From assembly GCA_964519405.1 (NCBI GenBank), contig CAZFLA010000005.1:1-64000 (forward strand): a stretch of 64,000 bases of DNA. The letters run 5' to 3'. The position numbers were made by a program, and so were the translations under genes. Under the pieces are notes generated by a model, which did not search any database, had not been told where the DNA came from, and saw only the letters and a program-made list of their open reading frames with translations. This document shows positions 17,072 through 25,656 of the stretch, in pieces; position 1 is the stretch's first letter, and every line of letters starts with the position of its first letter. Origin of the DNA: G963677485 sp964519405 (lineage in GTDB: Bacteria > Armatimonadota > HRBIN16).

Positions 17072-17208
17072 GGTGACTGGGCCGCGGGTTTAGTCACCCA
17101 CACGACTACATTCCGGGAGCTGACGCTCCGGGAACTGCGTCCTGTGCGGGTTCCTGCACCGCACGGCATATCAATAACGGCCGGCGTCGCTTCACTCCGG
17201 CCGGCGCA
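17072..17208. repeat. Structured dispersed repeat, copy 2 (complete)
   Basis: Complete copy of the element at 1-129; the shared 128-nt part is about 91% identical and ungapped. Four hairpins in series: GGTGACT (17072-17078) with AGTCACC (17092-17098); TTCCGGGAGC with GCTCCGGGAA (17111-17120/17125-17134, one central G-G mismatch); GTGCGG (17144-17149) with the arm at 17154-17159; and CGGCCGG with CCGGCCG (17178-17184/17197-17203). It lies 3' of the TPR gene and just before the terminator. Substitutions spare the second, third and fourth stems except one terminal pair. Confidence 0.82.
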
Positions 17209-17222
17209 CGGATGCTATTTTT

Positions 17223-17262
17223 CAACTCCGCTTTGGTGCCCATCAAAGCGGAGTTGCTTTTT
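17223..17262 (+). terminator. Rho-independent terminator
   Basis: Perfect 13-bp stem CAACTCCGCTTTG/CAAAGCGGAGTTG with an 8-nt loop, followed by CTTTTTA. It ends plus-strand transcription from the CPBP-TPR genes and stands against the convergent 17265 gene. Confidence 0.85.
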
Positions 17263-17264
17263 AC

Positions 17265-19019
17265 CTAAATAGTCTCTGGGGTGCCTTTGCGCAGCTGTAT
17301 TGTGTTGCGTTTCATCGTAACTTCGCTCTTGGGGGTATTAGCTAGTTCGATGGCTGCGGTAACGCCTTGACGAAGGTCTTGCATCTGGTTGTCGACTATC
17401 GTCAGTGATTGACATTGCGCGGCCCGGATCAACGCCGCTTTGCGAACGGTTGGTTTCGATGTCTCCGTTTTGATGATGTTCTTGCGAATAGTGACATGCG
17501 AACACGCCTGCAGCGATATGGCGCAGCCAGGGTAATCGGTAAAGGTGTTGCCCTCTATCAAAACATCCGTTACATAAGGCGTAGGTGTTGGTGCGTAAGC
17601 AGAGTTAATGGAGCCAATGATGATGGTGCCGCTCTGCGGGCTTGCGTTATAAAAACGCCCCTTACCGGTTCCGATGAAGGTGTTGTTGCGAATGACAAGA
17701 TGGCTGGGTATCGGTCCCTCTGGCCACCCTGGGTCGTTGTGGATCGTCATGGCAGAGCCATTGGTATTATCAATGCGGTTGTTTTCAATTCTGCCATTGC
17801 GCCCCTTTAGGTTTGCTGCGAAGCGACGGTGGCCTTTCATGCTGCAGCCGGTAATCACGAAGCCGTCTCCGCTGGCAGACAGGTTGAAGAGGGTGTCGGC
17901 ACTCTGATGGCTGTCTCCGCAGACGACGCCCTCAATAGGCTTGCTCAGCGTGATGGTGAGCTGTCCCGGTTGCTGGTCGAGGTTTGTCACCTGAGCCTGT
18001 CCATGAACGGCACCTTGTTTGCCATTGAACAGCTGAACGGTGTCGCCCACCTTCATGTTGCTCCAACCCATCTTGAAGGTAAGTTGATTTGGCGAAGGCT
18101 GCCCCGAAACCACATATGCAGGGCAGTAGATATTTACGGCATCATCAGCCATGCCCTCAAAGTGACAGTTGCGTATGAGCGGGCCAATCCTGTTGCTCTG
18201 GCAGTGGATACCGTCCGAGCATGTTGTTAATAACCGGTTGGTGCCTGGTCGGATTTTGACGTTCAGATTTTCAATAACTGTCTGATCTTTAGCACCCACT
18301 ATGCCCACATTCAAACTGCTGTAGCTGTATATGGTGATGTTTTTGAACACTACTTTACTGCTGTCAATAGCGTGAAGCACGCTAAGCCCCAACCGGGCGA
18401 GCATCACGTAGAGATCGCCCTTCTGCACGTTGTCCAGCACCCAGTGCTGCTCTGGTGTTGTGGTGAGCTGCCATTCGCGTCCACCAAGATGGGTGTATTG
18501 AATAACCGGGTAGTAATCGCCTGTGATGCTCTTGGGTGTGCGTGTTTTGGGGTCGAAGAACAATCCCCAATTTTGATATGGCGGTTTGGCTTCGGCATAC
18601 CAGGGCTGATTGAAATCGGGGTAGCCTTCATCCAGCAGCAGGCACATATAACCCTCTTTGGAATTAACCTGTGTTACCTTGCCTTGGCTGAAGGGAAGAG
18701 GGTCACAGTCAAAGATAATGTCCTTTACGGTTATGTTCTGACTGTTTTGAACGAGTATGCCCCAATCGCGGGGATCAGTGAATATGAGCTCTGTTTTACC
18801 TGCCACGCCTTGAAGCGTGACGTTGCTCATGTCGTTTAGCATTAATGTATTTTGATGCTTTGAGCTGGGCTCGCTCTTTAGCAAATAACGGCCGCTAGGT
18901 ATCTGAATCACACATGGAGTTTTGAGCTGTTTGACTTTTTCTGCGGCTGTGCGTAAGGCAGGCCCGCAGTCTTCGTTGACTTTAGCTCCGAAGTTAGCGA
19001 TGTTAAGTATCTGTGCCAT
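17265..19019 (-). CDS. Right-handed beta-helix protein, possibly GH110-like alpha-galactosidase
   Basis: Predicted polysaccharide-active enzyme of the pectin-lyase fold. The opening LNIANFGAKVNEDCGPALRTA is the standard first turn of this superfamily, and inverting Asp-rich motifs follow. In particular, DGIHCQSNRIGPLIRNCHFEG then MADDAVNIY resembles the region holding the paired catalytic aspartates of GH110 alpha-1,3-galactosidases. Length of 584 residues fits GH110. There is no signal peptide, which is unusual if the substrate is extracellular. The start codon at 19019 has AAAGGGGG five bases upstream; that Shine-Dalgarno lies in one arm of a 12-bp inverted repeat (19022-19074). GH28 polygalacturonase-like activity is a less likely alternative. 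Confidence 0.75.
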   Translation of the reverse strand: MAQILNIANFGAKVNEDCGPALRTAAEKVKQLKTPCVIQIPSGRYLLKSEPSSKHQNTLMLNDMSNVTLQGVAGKTELIFTDPRDWGILVQNSQNITVKDIIFDCDPLPFSQGKVTQVNSKEGYMCLLLDEGYPDFNQPWYAEAKPPYQNWGLFFDPKTRTPKSITGDYYPVIQYTHLGGREWQLTTTPEQHWVLDNVQKGDLYVMLARLGLSVLHAIDSSKVVFKNITIYSYSSLNVGIVGAKDQTVIENLNVKIRPGTNRLLTTCSDGIHCQSNRIGPLIRNCHFEGMADDAVNIYCPAYVVSGQPSPNQLTFKMGWSNMKVGDTVQLFNGKQGAVHGQAQVTNLDQQPGQLTITLSKPIEGVVCGDSHQSADTLFNLSASGDGFVITGCSMKGHRRFAANLKGRNGRIENNRIDNTNGSAMTIHNDPGWPEGPIPSHLVIRNNTFIGTGKGRFYNASPQSGTIIIGSINSAYAPTPTPYVTDVLIEGNTFTDYPGCAISLQACSHVTIRKNIIKTETSKPTVRKAALIRAAQCQSLTIVDNQMQDLRQGVTAAIELANTPKSEVTMKRNTIQLRKGTPETI

Positions 19020-19021
19020 GA

Positions 19022-19074
19022 TAACCCCCTTTGGCGGATTGTTAGTGGCATTATAACAACCTCAAAGGGGGTTA
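19022..19074 (-). promoter_or_regulatory. 12-bp inverted repeat enclosing a TATAAT and covering the ribosome-binding site
   Basis: TAACCCCCTTTG (19022-19033) and CAAAGGGGGTTA (19063-19074) are perfect arms. The proximal arm contains the minus-strand Shine-Dalgarno of the 17265-19019 gene. The loop includes TATAAT on the minus strand (19050-19055). If transcription starts upstream of 19074, the hairpin would hide the ribosome-binding site; if it starts at the internal -10, the repeat could be an operator. Confidence 0.55.
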
Positions 19075-19157
19075 GGCGATAAAGGCATGACCGAATGCTG
19101 CGTGAAAGAGATTCGGCATATGCTTGTAGATACCACATGCATGCAGATAGCTGCAGA

Positions 19158-19565
19158 CTATTCGCACCACATGCGAACTCCGTCACCACCATCGCTGACG
19201 TTGATGGTCATTTCGCTAATGCCTTCAATGAGCTCTTCGATGTTATCGGGATTGATGTTGCTGAAGTCAAAATCGATGTGGTTCTCACCCATCTTCTTCA
19301 TCACTTCAGGCGGAATCAAAGCACCGAGTTTCACACCCGCCCGAATGAGCTTAAGTGGGATGCGCATCTCCACAACCACATTACTGTGTTCTACCACGTT
19401 GATGTTTAACCACTGCGCCTTCACTTTCACCGATGACGATGAAGCGGTCTGCGGTTCTTCAGGTTTTGCGTTGTCCACTGCGTCGAAAAGATCGCGGGCT
19501 TGATCGAAAGTAATTTTGCCCTCGGCGAGAAGGTCGAGGATCTTGCTGTGCTGCTCGTTCTTCAT
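19158..19565 (-). CDS. SHOCT-like domain protein (DUF2089-associated operon)
   Basis: The N-terminus ILDLLAEGKITFDQARDLFDAV is a short SHOCT-like helical hairpin of the kind found at the start of YvlB-type proteins. A Ser-rich linker precedes a beta-rich domain of about 80 residues (VEMRIPLKLIRAGVKLGALIPPEVMKKMG region), seen in proteins encoded beside DUF2089 regulators. No signal peptide or membrane segment is present; 135 residues. It is the last gene of a three-gene minus-strand operon (DUF2089 protein, small membrane protein, this protein), 25 nt after the preceding stop, with a good AGGAGG. Role unknown; a cell-envelope stress circuit is the likely context by analogy. Confidence 0.75.
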   Translation of the reverse strand: MKNEQHSKILDLLAEGKITFDQARDLFDAVDNAKPEEPQTASSSSVKVKAQWLNINVVEHSNVVVEMRIPLKLIRAGVKLGALIPPEVMKKMGENHIDFDFSNINPDNIEELIEGISEMTINVSDGGDGVRMWCE

Positions 19566-19590
19566 TTTCTACCTCCTGGATAGAAACATA

Positions 19591-19866
19591 CTAATAAAGT
19601 GAGACGGTGTAGTTATGACCGTGTTGCGCGATATGTATGTGCGTTCCCCGCAGCTGCGCAGGCAGGCTGAATGTGCGCCATGCGCTTTCAATACCGCGTA
19701 TCAGCTTTTCATGCTGGCTTTTGATGCCAATGATGCAGCCGATCACCATGGAAAACAGCAGGTGTATCGGCAGCAGAATCGGCCACAGCAGTAATAGCGG
19801 CAACGGCAGATACAACCTGAGTTTTGGGTTCTTCACGTTGATGATCAGCAACACAGGTGGAATCAT
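19591..19866 (-). CDS. Small membrane protein of the DUF2089 operon
   Basis: No family recognised with certainty. It is 91 residues with a long hydrophobic stretch from residue 18 to 47 (LYLPLPLLLLWPILLPIHLL, continuing FSMVIGCIIGI), which can make one or two membrane helices. A basic, amphipathic tail follows (KLIRGIESAWRTFSLPAQLRG). The ATG overlaps the end of the DUF2089 gene by four bases (ATGA), a sign of translational coupling. Proteins of this size and place are common between DUF2089 and SHOCT genes and may transmit a membrane signal, though no direct evidence is visible. Confidence 0.7.
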   Translation of the reverse strand: MIPPVLLIINVKNPKLRLYLPLPLLLLWPILLPIHLLFSMVIGCIIGIKSQHEKLIRGIESAWRTFSLPAQLRGTHIHIAQHGHNYTVSLY

Positions 19867-20234
19867 TGCTTTATCCTTCTGATGGCTTCGTCAGCATCGA
19901 TATCGCCGCGGCTTAAGGCGTCCAGCACGGAATCACTGTCGGCTTTGGCAACAGGGATGTTCACCTGCGGTGCCAATGCAGCCAGTTGGGTACCGATAGC
20001 ATTCAACCGGTTCTTGACAGTGGGGTAGCTGATGCCGAACATGCGTTCCATCTCTTTGATGTTGCCATGGCATCGCACAAATGCTGCGACAAACACCTGA
20101 TCGGATTCAACGAGTGCCGCAAGCGGCGGCAGCTCCCATGTGCCGTCAATACTCATGGCGTCATCAACAAGCTCGATTTTTCTAATGCGGATGTTTCGTT
20201 GGCCGATGATTTTCAAGAGTGAGTTCCATTCCAT
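19863..20234 (-). CDS. DUF2089 family HTH protein
   Basis: Probable DNA-binding regulator, cytosolic. The central helix-turn-helix, FVAAFVRCHGNIKEMERMFGISYPTVKNRL (landmarks GNIKEME and GISYPTVKNRL), is diagnostic for DUF2089. The C-terminal SVLDALSRGDIDADEAIRRIK is a SHOCT-like tail matching the N-terminus of the protein encoded two genes downstream. The two may interact through this shared motif. Length of 123 residues is typical. It is the first gene of its operon, with GGAGGTGCC upstream, and faces the divergent GntR-LacI regulators across an AT-rich region. Confidence 0.82.
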   Translation of the reverse strand: MEWNSLLKIIGQRNIRIRKIELVDDAMSIDGTWELPPLAALVESDQVFVAAFVRCHGNIKEMERMFGISYPTVKNRLNAIGTQLAALAPQVNIPVAKADSDSVLDALSRGDIDADEAIRRIKQ

Positions 20235-20500
20235 GTATAGGCACCTCCTTATGTTTAGATATTACCACATGTATTAAAATAATCAATATAAAAACATAAA
20301 ATAATTAATATATTTAAATATATACATGAATATAATGAATATATCGGTCGGCTAGGTGCGGAATATAAAGATAAAGCAGTGTTCTCAAGAGTGTTGAATC
20401 TACAGCCGATTCCGCACATTTTGCTATACTCATGGCTTGTTTTGTTATATATTGTTATTGAGATTGAATACGATATGCATAGACATGAGGACATGAAGCA
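20235..20500. promoter_or_regulatory. AT-rich divergent promoter region
   Basis: 266 nt between the DUF2089 operon and the GntR-LacI regulators. Bases 20265-20345 are almost wholly A/T, unlike the rest of the window. Nine-base arms GTGCGGAAT (20356-20364) and ATTCCGCAC (20409-20417) form an inverted repeat with a 44-nt spacer. TATACT (20424-20429) could be a -10 for the plus-strand genes. No gene is seen. Confidence 0.45.
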
Positions 20501-21616
20501 TTGAACGAAACTGCTCCACCAGCTTGTCAGCGCGTTGCACGTCGCATTATTTTGGATTTTATAAAGTGCAGCGCCCTTCAAAATGGAGAACGTCTTCCGG
20601 CGGTAGCATACCTCTCAAGATATTACGAGTCGTCATCTGTCACGATCAGCGCTGCACTCGATATACTCCGCAGTGAGGGATGGATTGACATACAGTCGGG
20701 TAAAGGCTGCTACATAAAGCGCAGCTATTTGCAGTCTGTTGTCGGAAGAGACCGCCGCCTGGGTATGGTATTGCCTAGTGCTGATAAGGAACTAGCTCTG
20801 CGTTTGTTTCAAGGGGTATCATCAGCGGTACAAAATAATGGGTGGAGTTTGATGCTGACCGAATCGCAGATGAGTTATGAACTTGAGCGCTCAGAGGTCA
20901 TGCGGTTGTTCAGCGAGGGGTGCGAAGCGCTTGTGTTATATGCGGTTTCACGCACCATGGAACAAGCGGCGAATGATTACCTAACATGCGAGTGTGCGGA
21001 TAAAGCCATCGTGTTGGTTGACAATGCCTGCGTGCAGCAGAAACGGCCGCAAGTCATTTTTGATAACTTCTTGTTGGCATACGATATGGTGATGACTCTC
21101 ATTCGCAACGGCAGAAAGCGCATTGGTTACCTGGTGCACACCGGGATGCGTTCCGAACACATCAATCCTGTGGTATGCCAAAGATTGGCTGGAGCAGAGG
21201 CAGCTTTTTTCCAATCGCAGGCCACGCATGGCTCTCTACGAGTGGATTATGTTAACTATTCGGCGACAACTGGTTCTGATTGTATAGACGAATATCTATT
21301 GCGATGGAAAGAAGACCCCGATCACCTAGATGCCATTATCATGCTGAACGATCAACCTGCGATGAACTTAATTTCTGCGGCATTGAAACACGGTATTCGA
21401 GTGCCTGGCCAGCTTATGGTGTTGGGGCACGATGACCTAACGGCTGCCCGTCAGTTCTCTCCATCTTTTGGTACCAGTAAACCCGATTTCATCATGATGG
21501 GTGAGATGGCGGCGCGATACGCCATGGAACGTGCTTCGGGGTTAACAAGCCATCCCGCAACTATACTACTGCCAGTTGGTGTTGTCAGCAGGGGGAGCAC
21601 ATTAAGTGTGGCATAA
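20501..21616 (+). CDS. GntR-LacI hybrid transcriptional regulator (AraR-like), first of a pair
   Basis: Predicted sugar-responsive repressor or activator. The N-terminal 75 residues form a GntR-type winged helix (RLPAVAYLSRYYESSSVTISAALDIL, wing GWIDIQSGKGCYIKR; landmarks given). From residue 85 a LacI/periplasmic-binding effector domain follows (LGMVLPSADKELALRLFQGV start, and the late block LMVLGHDDLTAARQFSP). This layout is that of AraR. Translation starts at TTG 20501 with GAGG 10 nt upstream; nearby ATGs run into stops. A second regulator of the same design overlaps its end by 11 nt. A target in the nearby carbohydrate genes is likely, but the operator is not proven. Confidence 0.82.
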   Translation: MNETAPPACQRVARRIILDFIKCSALQNGERLPAVAYLSRYYESSSVTISAALDILRSEGWIDIQSGKGCYIKRSYLQSVVGRDRRLGMVLPSADKELALRLFQGVSSAVQNNGWSLMLTESQMSYELERSEVMRLFSEGCEALVLYAVSRTMEQAANDYLTCECADKAIVLVDNACVQQKRPQVIFDNFLLAYDMVMTLIRNGRKRIGYLVHTGMRSEHINPVVCQRLAGAEAAFFQSQATHGSLRVDYVNYSATTGSDCIDEYLLRWKEDPDHLDAIIMLNDQPAMNLISAALKHGIRVPGQLMVLGHDDLTAARQFSPSFGTSKPDFIMMGEMAARYAMERASGLTSHPATILLPVGVVSRGSTLSVA

Positions 21617-22679
21617 ACAAGATCGCCTTGCGGCGGCTATTTGGGTTAAGTATATCGTTAAATCGGACGATAACGCGTGTGAGTATCTTCCGCGTTTATC
21701 CCATATGCAGCAAGAGTTTGGTTGTTCGCGTGCGATGCTGATGCAATCGTTGGCTGAACTGAGTTCGCGACAGTTTATTACGAATGGGGAAGGAAGCAAA
21801 TGGACGATCATCCAACGCTCCGCGCCATTTGCTCAAGCTCCATTGCTTGGGCTGCTAATTCCTACGTTTGATAATGACGTGGTTAAGCACATCTATGAAG
21901 GAGTTCAAGCAGCCGCCGATCACTGTGCTGCCACTGTAATCCCTATGCAGCATAATCAAAGCATAAAAGCGGAACAAGCATGCCTGCAGCATGTAATTAA
22001 CGCAGGCTGTCAATCGGTAGTGATTTGCCCTGCTCATCGAGCGCTGAAGGATATTGACCGCGACTACTTGAATAAAGAACAATACCCTGTTCCTTTGGTG
22101 CTGCTGCAAAACGGATTAAGCTATCATGATTACCCCACAGTTGGTATTGATGATTATCAGCTAGGTTATGATGTGACGAGGAAACTGATTAGTATCGGTC
22201 ATACCCGGATATCTTGTATGGTCTGCAAGCCTGCTGCTGATGTTGCGGTAAACGGCGCGGTGATAGCCCGATACCGAGGATATCTAAATGCGATGATAGC
22301 TGCCCATCTGCATATAGATGATGACCAAATGATGGTGGTTGACCCTCGTTCATTTGAAGGTTTTTTTAGACCATTAACCGAATACCTAATACGATGGAAT
22401 GAGATGAGCGACAAACCGACGGCGTTGATCTGTTTTGACGATCAATGCGCTGAGCATGTTTACCGGGTTGCCTCTGAACAAGGGATAGATATAGAGGGCA
22501 AACTGGCGTTAGCTGGGTTTGATAATATCGCTGGGCTGCAAGATTTACCATTGGTGCTTAGCACCAATAATGACTTCTTTTCTATGGGCCGCATCGCATG
22601 CCGTTTAGCACTTCACGGTGTTCGACATGGTCACTATGTTGTACCTGCCAATGTCATCGTGCGTAATCGCCGTATGTAG
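21606..22679 (+). CDS. GntR-LacI hybrid transcriptional regulator, second of a pair
   Basis: Same architecture as its upstream neighbour: a short GntR-type DNA-binding domain (LPRLSHMQQEFGCSRAMLMQSL, landmarks given) and a LacI-type sugar-binding domain from about residue 78 (LLGLLIPTFDNDVVKHIYEGV; later ALICFDDQCAEHVYRV and LALAGFDNIAGLQDLP). The GTG start at 21606 lies inside the end of the first gene, with AGGGGGAG about 8 nt upstream, so translation is coupled. The wing is degenerate, which might weaken DNA contact. The two proteins may form a heterodimer or act on different sites after a duplication; sequence similarity between them is low outside the fold motifs. Confidence 0.8.
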   Translation: MWHKQDRLAAAIWVKYIVKSDDNACEYLPRLSHMQQEFGCSRAMLMQSLAELSSRQFITNGEGSKWTIIQRSAPFAQAPLLGLLIPTFDNDVVKHIYEGVQAAADHCAATVIPMQHNQSIKAEQACLQHVINAGCQSVVICPAHRALKDIDRDYLNKEQYPVPLVLLQNGLSYHDYPTVGIDDYQLGYDVTRKLISIGHTRISCMVCKPAADVAVNGAVIARYRGYLNAMIAAHLHIDDDQMMVVDPRSFEGFFRPLTEYLIRWNEMSDKPTALICFDDQCAEHVYRVASEQGIDIEGKLALAGFDNIAGLQDLPLVLSTNNDFFSMGRIACRLALHGVRHGHYVVPANVIVRNRRM

Positions 22680-22801
22680 CACCAATACCGCTCAGTCGAT
22701 GGCATTATCCGTATCTGCTGTGTTAATTCGTCTGCGTCATTTCTGTGCTGATCGTGCAGCATGATGATCGACTGGAATTGAGTATTGATTGGGAGGGTAT
22801 T

Positions 22802-24835
22802 GTGGCTAATATTACATTGTTTGTTGACGAAAGCGGCGATTTTACGGAAAAGGAGGAATGGCTTGTCAGTGGGGTCGCAATCCCATATCGTTACGGTACG
22901 AACAACAAGAAGTTGATAGAAAGCACCATGAAGGGCTTTCCGAAAACTGTTGGACTCATCGATCGAGCCGATTTCCATATGACTGAACTGCGTCAGCGAT
23001 ATCAACAGACTGGCCTCCCGCGTGAACAGAGCCCCGAACAGATTGCTGAAGCCTTATTTTACCGGTTCTCAAAGTTTAAACCCCGTTATATTACTGCCGT
23101 TGGCCGTGCTGGTTCCCTTAACGCCCGTGAAGAGACATATCGGCTGTTGCTGCAAGATATTTTGTGGTTAACACAGTCTAGGTTGTATCGTGATACCGAT
23201 GTTGAGACTATCGATGTGGTGGTATCTAGCAGAACAACCAATGGTACCTTGTCAACTGATGAAGAAGATATCGAACGGGATGTATTGCGTCCGCTGCAAG
23301 ATGCTGTAAGACACGGACTGTTGTCAATAGGTATGTACGATCTGCTTCATCATAATCGGATCCACGTTCATATCGTACAAGCCAACGAGTGTTGGGGCAC
23401 TGTCGTAGCGGATTTTGTGGCAAACATCGTGCACAATCGGCAGCACGAAACATGCGGTCGGCTTGTGACACTGTTCGATATCGAGCTGTTTGATTCGCTA
23501 AATAAGCTTGAGGAACGCCGAGCACTCGTCGCGGAAGCCGATTCGGACTTCAGCTCAGCGCTCTATCTATGGTCACTAGTAGAATCGAGCCATCACAGCA
23601 GTGAAGCGAAAGTGCAGGCCGCATTCACTAGGCTTACTCAGCAGATCGCCAGCAGCCGTCATGCTCTGGCGCCCTTATACATCGTAGATGGGCTTATCGA
23701 GCGCCTGCATCGCTGCCGTCTGCCCAATGGCGATTCCGGACGGCTGGCTGCATTACGCTCGTTATGCCGCAGCCTTGAGGACTACTACCAACACAGCGAG
23801 ACATCGGTTCGAAGCATGGCTTTGGCGCTATACCGGCTGAGAGCCTATATGACGCTTCTGTGCGCGCGGCTAGGGCAGAGCAGTCTTGGCGAGCAACTGC
23901 AGTTGGGTCAACCTGAAGTCGAAGCCATAGTGATGTCGGAGCCATCCACCCTCGAATTACTGTTTACGAACATCAGCGGACAAATTGAGCTAAAACTGAC
24001 CATGCTGCAATACCAAGAGGCGTTGAATTGCGCCCAACGGGCCGTAACGATGGCGAAGCGCCTTCAGGAGCATTGGGACCTGTGGCTGCAGGAGATGGAT
24101 AGCTGTTCGCAGGCGTCTGGCTACACAGCCGAAAGCACCACCGTCGTTCGGGCGCTAGGCCAGCTGCATAGGGTGATGACATATGCATATACCCCGAATG
24201 ACGTGGAGCCGCTGCTAAACATCGCTAAAACACTGAGCACGCCCAAAGTCATTCGTGACCGCGACCGTCATGTTCTGGTGCACTGCATGCTTAAGGCGGG
24301 ACAGCCAACCGAGGCGCTGCGGCTGCAGGTGATACAGATGACCACTGGCTCTCATACAATATGGGATGTCTACTGGTTGCTGCGCGCGATTAATGATGTG
24401 GCACTGTCTGATGCAGAGAATCGGCCTTCCGCGGAGCTTATTGCTGAGCATGTGCAGACCGCCATGCATCAGGTTGACCATGATGGCACTGTGATGTCGC
24501 TGATATGCCGCGAGAGCTGGTTGTTTGGTCAGTTGTATCCAGAATGCGGTCTGAGGGTGGGTGAGGCGCTTAGCCAAGGCCAGGCGATGGCACGCGGTGA
24601 AGGGCACAGTGCAGAACGCCTGCTGAGGTTGGTGAGTTTTGATGTCTTCCAGCAGTGGCTTAAGGAGCAGCAGACGCCGCTGCCGCAGTATCTGCTGCAT
24701 ATCGACGACTACCCACCAGAGGCACGCCAGAGCGCTGTCATCTATATGTCCGCGATCCAAAAGTGCATTGATAAAATGGATAATGACACTCCATATGCGC
24801 GGCTGCACATGTTTCGGCGATGGCTGCCGTGGTAG
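22802..24835 (+). CDS. DUF3800-domain protein fused to a long helical-repeat region
   Basis: The N-terminal 225 residues match the DUF3800 family, which is predicted to have an RNase H-like fold: LFVDESGDF near the start (D and E are presumed metal ligands), an ADFHMTEL segment, and WGTVVADFVANIVHN, the usual closing Asp motif. The remaining 450 residues are helix-rich, with TPR-like pairs (for example LQYQEALNCAQRAVTMAKRL, HCMLKAGQPTEALRLQV). DUF3800 proteins are often found near defence or mobile genes. GTG 22802 is preferred because GGGAGGG is 5 nt upstream; an earlier in-frame start at 22745 lacks one. An MscS-type channel gene begins 21 nt after its stop. A nuclease sensor coupled to a channel is possible but hypothetical. 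Confidence 0.72.
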   Translation: MANITLFVDESGDFTEKEEWLVSGVAIPYRYGTNNKKLIESTMKGFPKTVGLIDRADFHMTELRQRYQQTGLPREQSPEQIAEALFYRFSKFKPRYITAVGRAGSLNAREETYRLLLQDILWLTQSRLYRDTDVETIDVVVSSRTTNGTLSTDEEDIERDVLRPLQDAVRHGLLSIGMYDLLHHNRIHVHIVQANECWGTVVADFVANIVHNRQHETCGRLVTLFDIELFDSLNKLEERRALVAEADSDFSSALYLWSLVESSHHSSEAKVQAAFTRLTQQIASSRHALAPLYIVDGLIERLHRCRLPNGDSGRLAALRSLCRSLEDYYQHSETSVRSMALALYRLRAYMTLLCARLGQSSLGEQLQLGQPEVEAIVMSEPSTLELLFTNISGQIELKLTMLQYQEALNCAQRAVTMAKRLQEHWDLWLQEMDSCSQASGYTAESTTVVRALGQLHRVMTYAYTPNDVEPLLNIAKTLSTPKVIRDRDRHVLVHCMLKAGQPTEALRLQVIQMTTGSHTIWDVYWLLRAINDVALSDAENRPSAELIAEHVQTAMHQVDHDGTVMSLICRESWLFGQLYPECGLRVGEALSQGQAMARGEGHSAERLLRLVSFDVFQQWLKEQQTPLPQYLLHIDDYPPEARQSAVIYMSAIQKCIDKMDNDTPYARLHMFRRWLPW

Positions 24836-24856
24836 AAGGAATTTTGCGAGGTTTGC

Positions 24857-25656
24857 ATGTTTAATTTTAACCACTACTTAAGTTCCGGACGTATTGAGGC
24901 ACTCGTCGATTNNNNNNNNNNTCCGCGGTTCGGCTGTTCTGGGTGCTGTTCAACTATGCAGTGATGCGTTGGGTGTTCTTAAGGGTTATCAAAGTCTTTT
25001 CCGACAGAGTGACCAACAGTGCTATAGCTGAGGATCGGCGTGCTCGAGTGAAGACGCTGAGTAAACTGATCGCCAACGTGGTGAACTACTTGATCATCGC
25101 CTTGATGCTGCTAACGGCTCTAAAGAGCATCGGCGTCGACATCGCGCCGCTGCTGGCTACTGCAGGAGTGGCAGGCTTAGCAATAGGCTTTGGCGCACAG
25201 AAGTTGGTGAAAGATAGCATCGGCGGGTTCTTTCTGCTGGCTGAAGACCAGTATAACGTGGGCGACATTGTCAGCATCGGTGCACAGACGGGGCGCGTTA
25301 TCCAGCTCGGGATGAGAACCACCGTGCTTAAAGATAATGACGGCAGGATTATCTTCATACCCAATGGCGACGTCAGCGTGGTGGTCAACCATTCGCGGTT
25401 AGATGGTGTGCGCAGCAAAGTCAGCGTGAAGTGCAAACCGTCGGTTGATCCGCAATCGGTGATATCGCTGATGTCGGGTCACGCCACCGATTTGGGGTAT
25501 ATCAACATAAACTGCGGCGTCAGCGCCTTTGATTCTACGGGGATAACCATTGAAGTGAACGGCATGGTACCGCCGCATCAGGTTGATCAGAAGGAACGCG
25601 AGCTGCGCGAAGCGCTGTGGCTGAACATGAAAGACCAAGCCGACATGTTGGCCTAG
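24857..25656 (+). CDS. MscS family mechanosensitive channel, interrupted by an assembly gap
   Basis: Small-conductance mechanosensitive or ion channel in the inner membrane. The core is unmistakable: LLATAGVAGLAIGFGAQKLV is the pore-lining TM3, followed by KDSIGGFFLLAEDQYNVGD and the beta-domain segment GRVIQLGMRTTVLKDNDGRI with IPNGDV. The likely start is ATG 24857 (MFNFNHYLSSGRIEALVD, GAGG upstream). Ten N (24912-24921) then hide part of the N-terminus, and the frame after the gap differs, so the gap length is wrong. The visible part is about 245 residues, close to small YggB/YkuT forms. It follows the DUF3800 gene by 21 nt on the same strand, suggesting co-expression. Confidence 0.85.

Noticed and set aside
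20356..20417. Long hairpin in the regulator promoter region
   Set aside because: The GTGCGGAAT/ATTCCGCAC arms are 44 nt apart and neighbouring arms pair in conflicting order, so one stable structure is not clear; kept only as a possible operator.
24912..24921. Broken MscS gene
   Set aside because: Again the frame changes only across an N gap, so the gap size, not a mutation, explains it.
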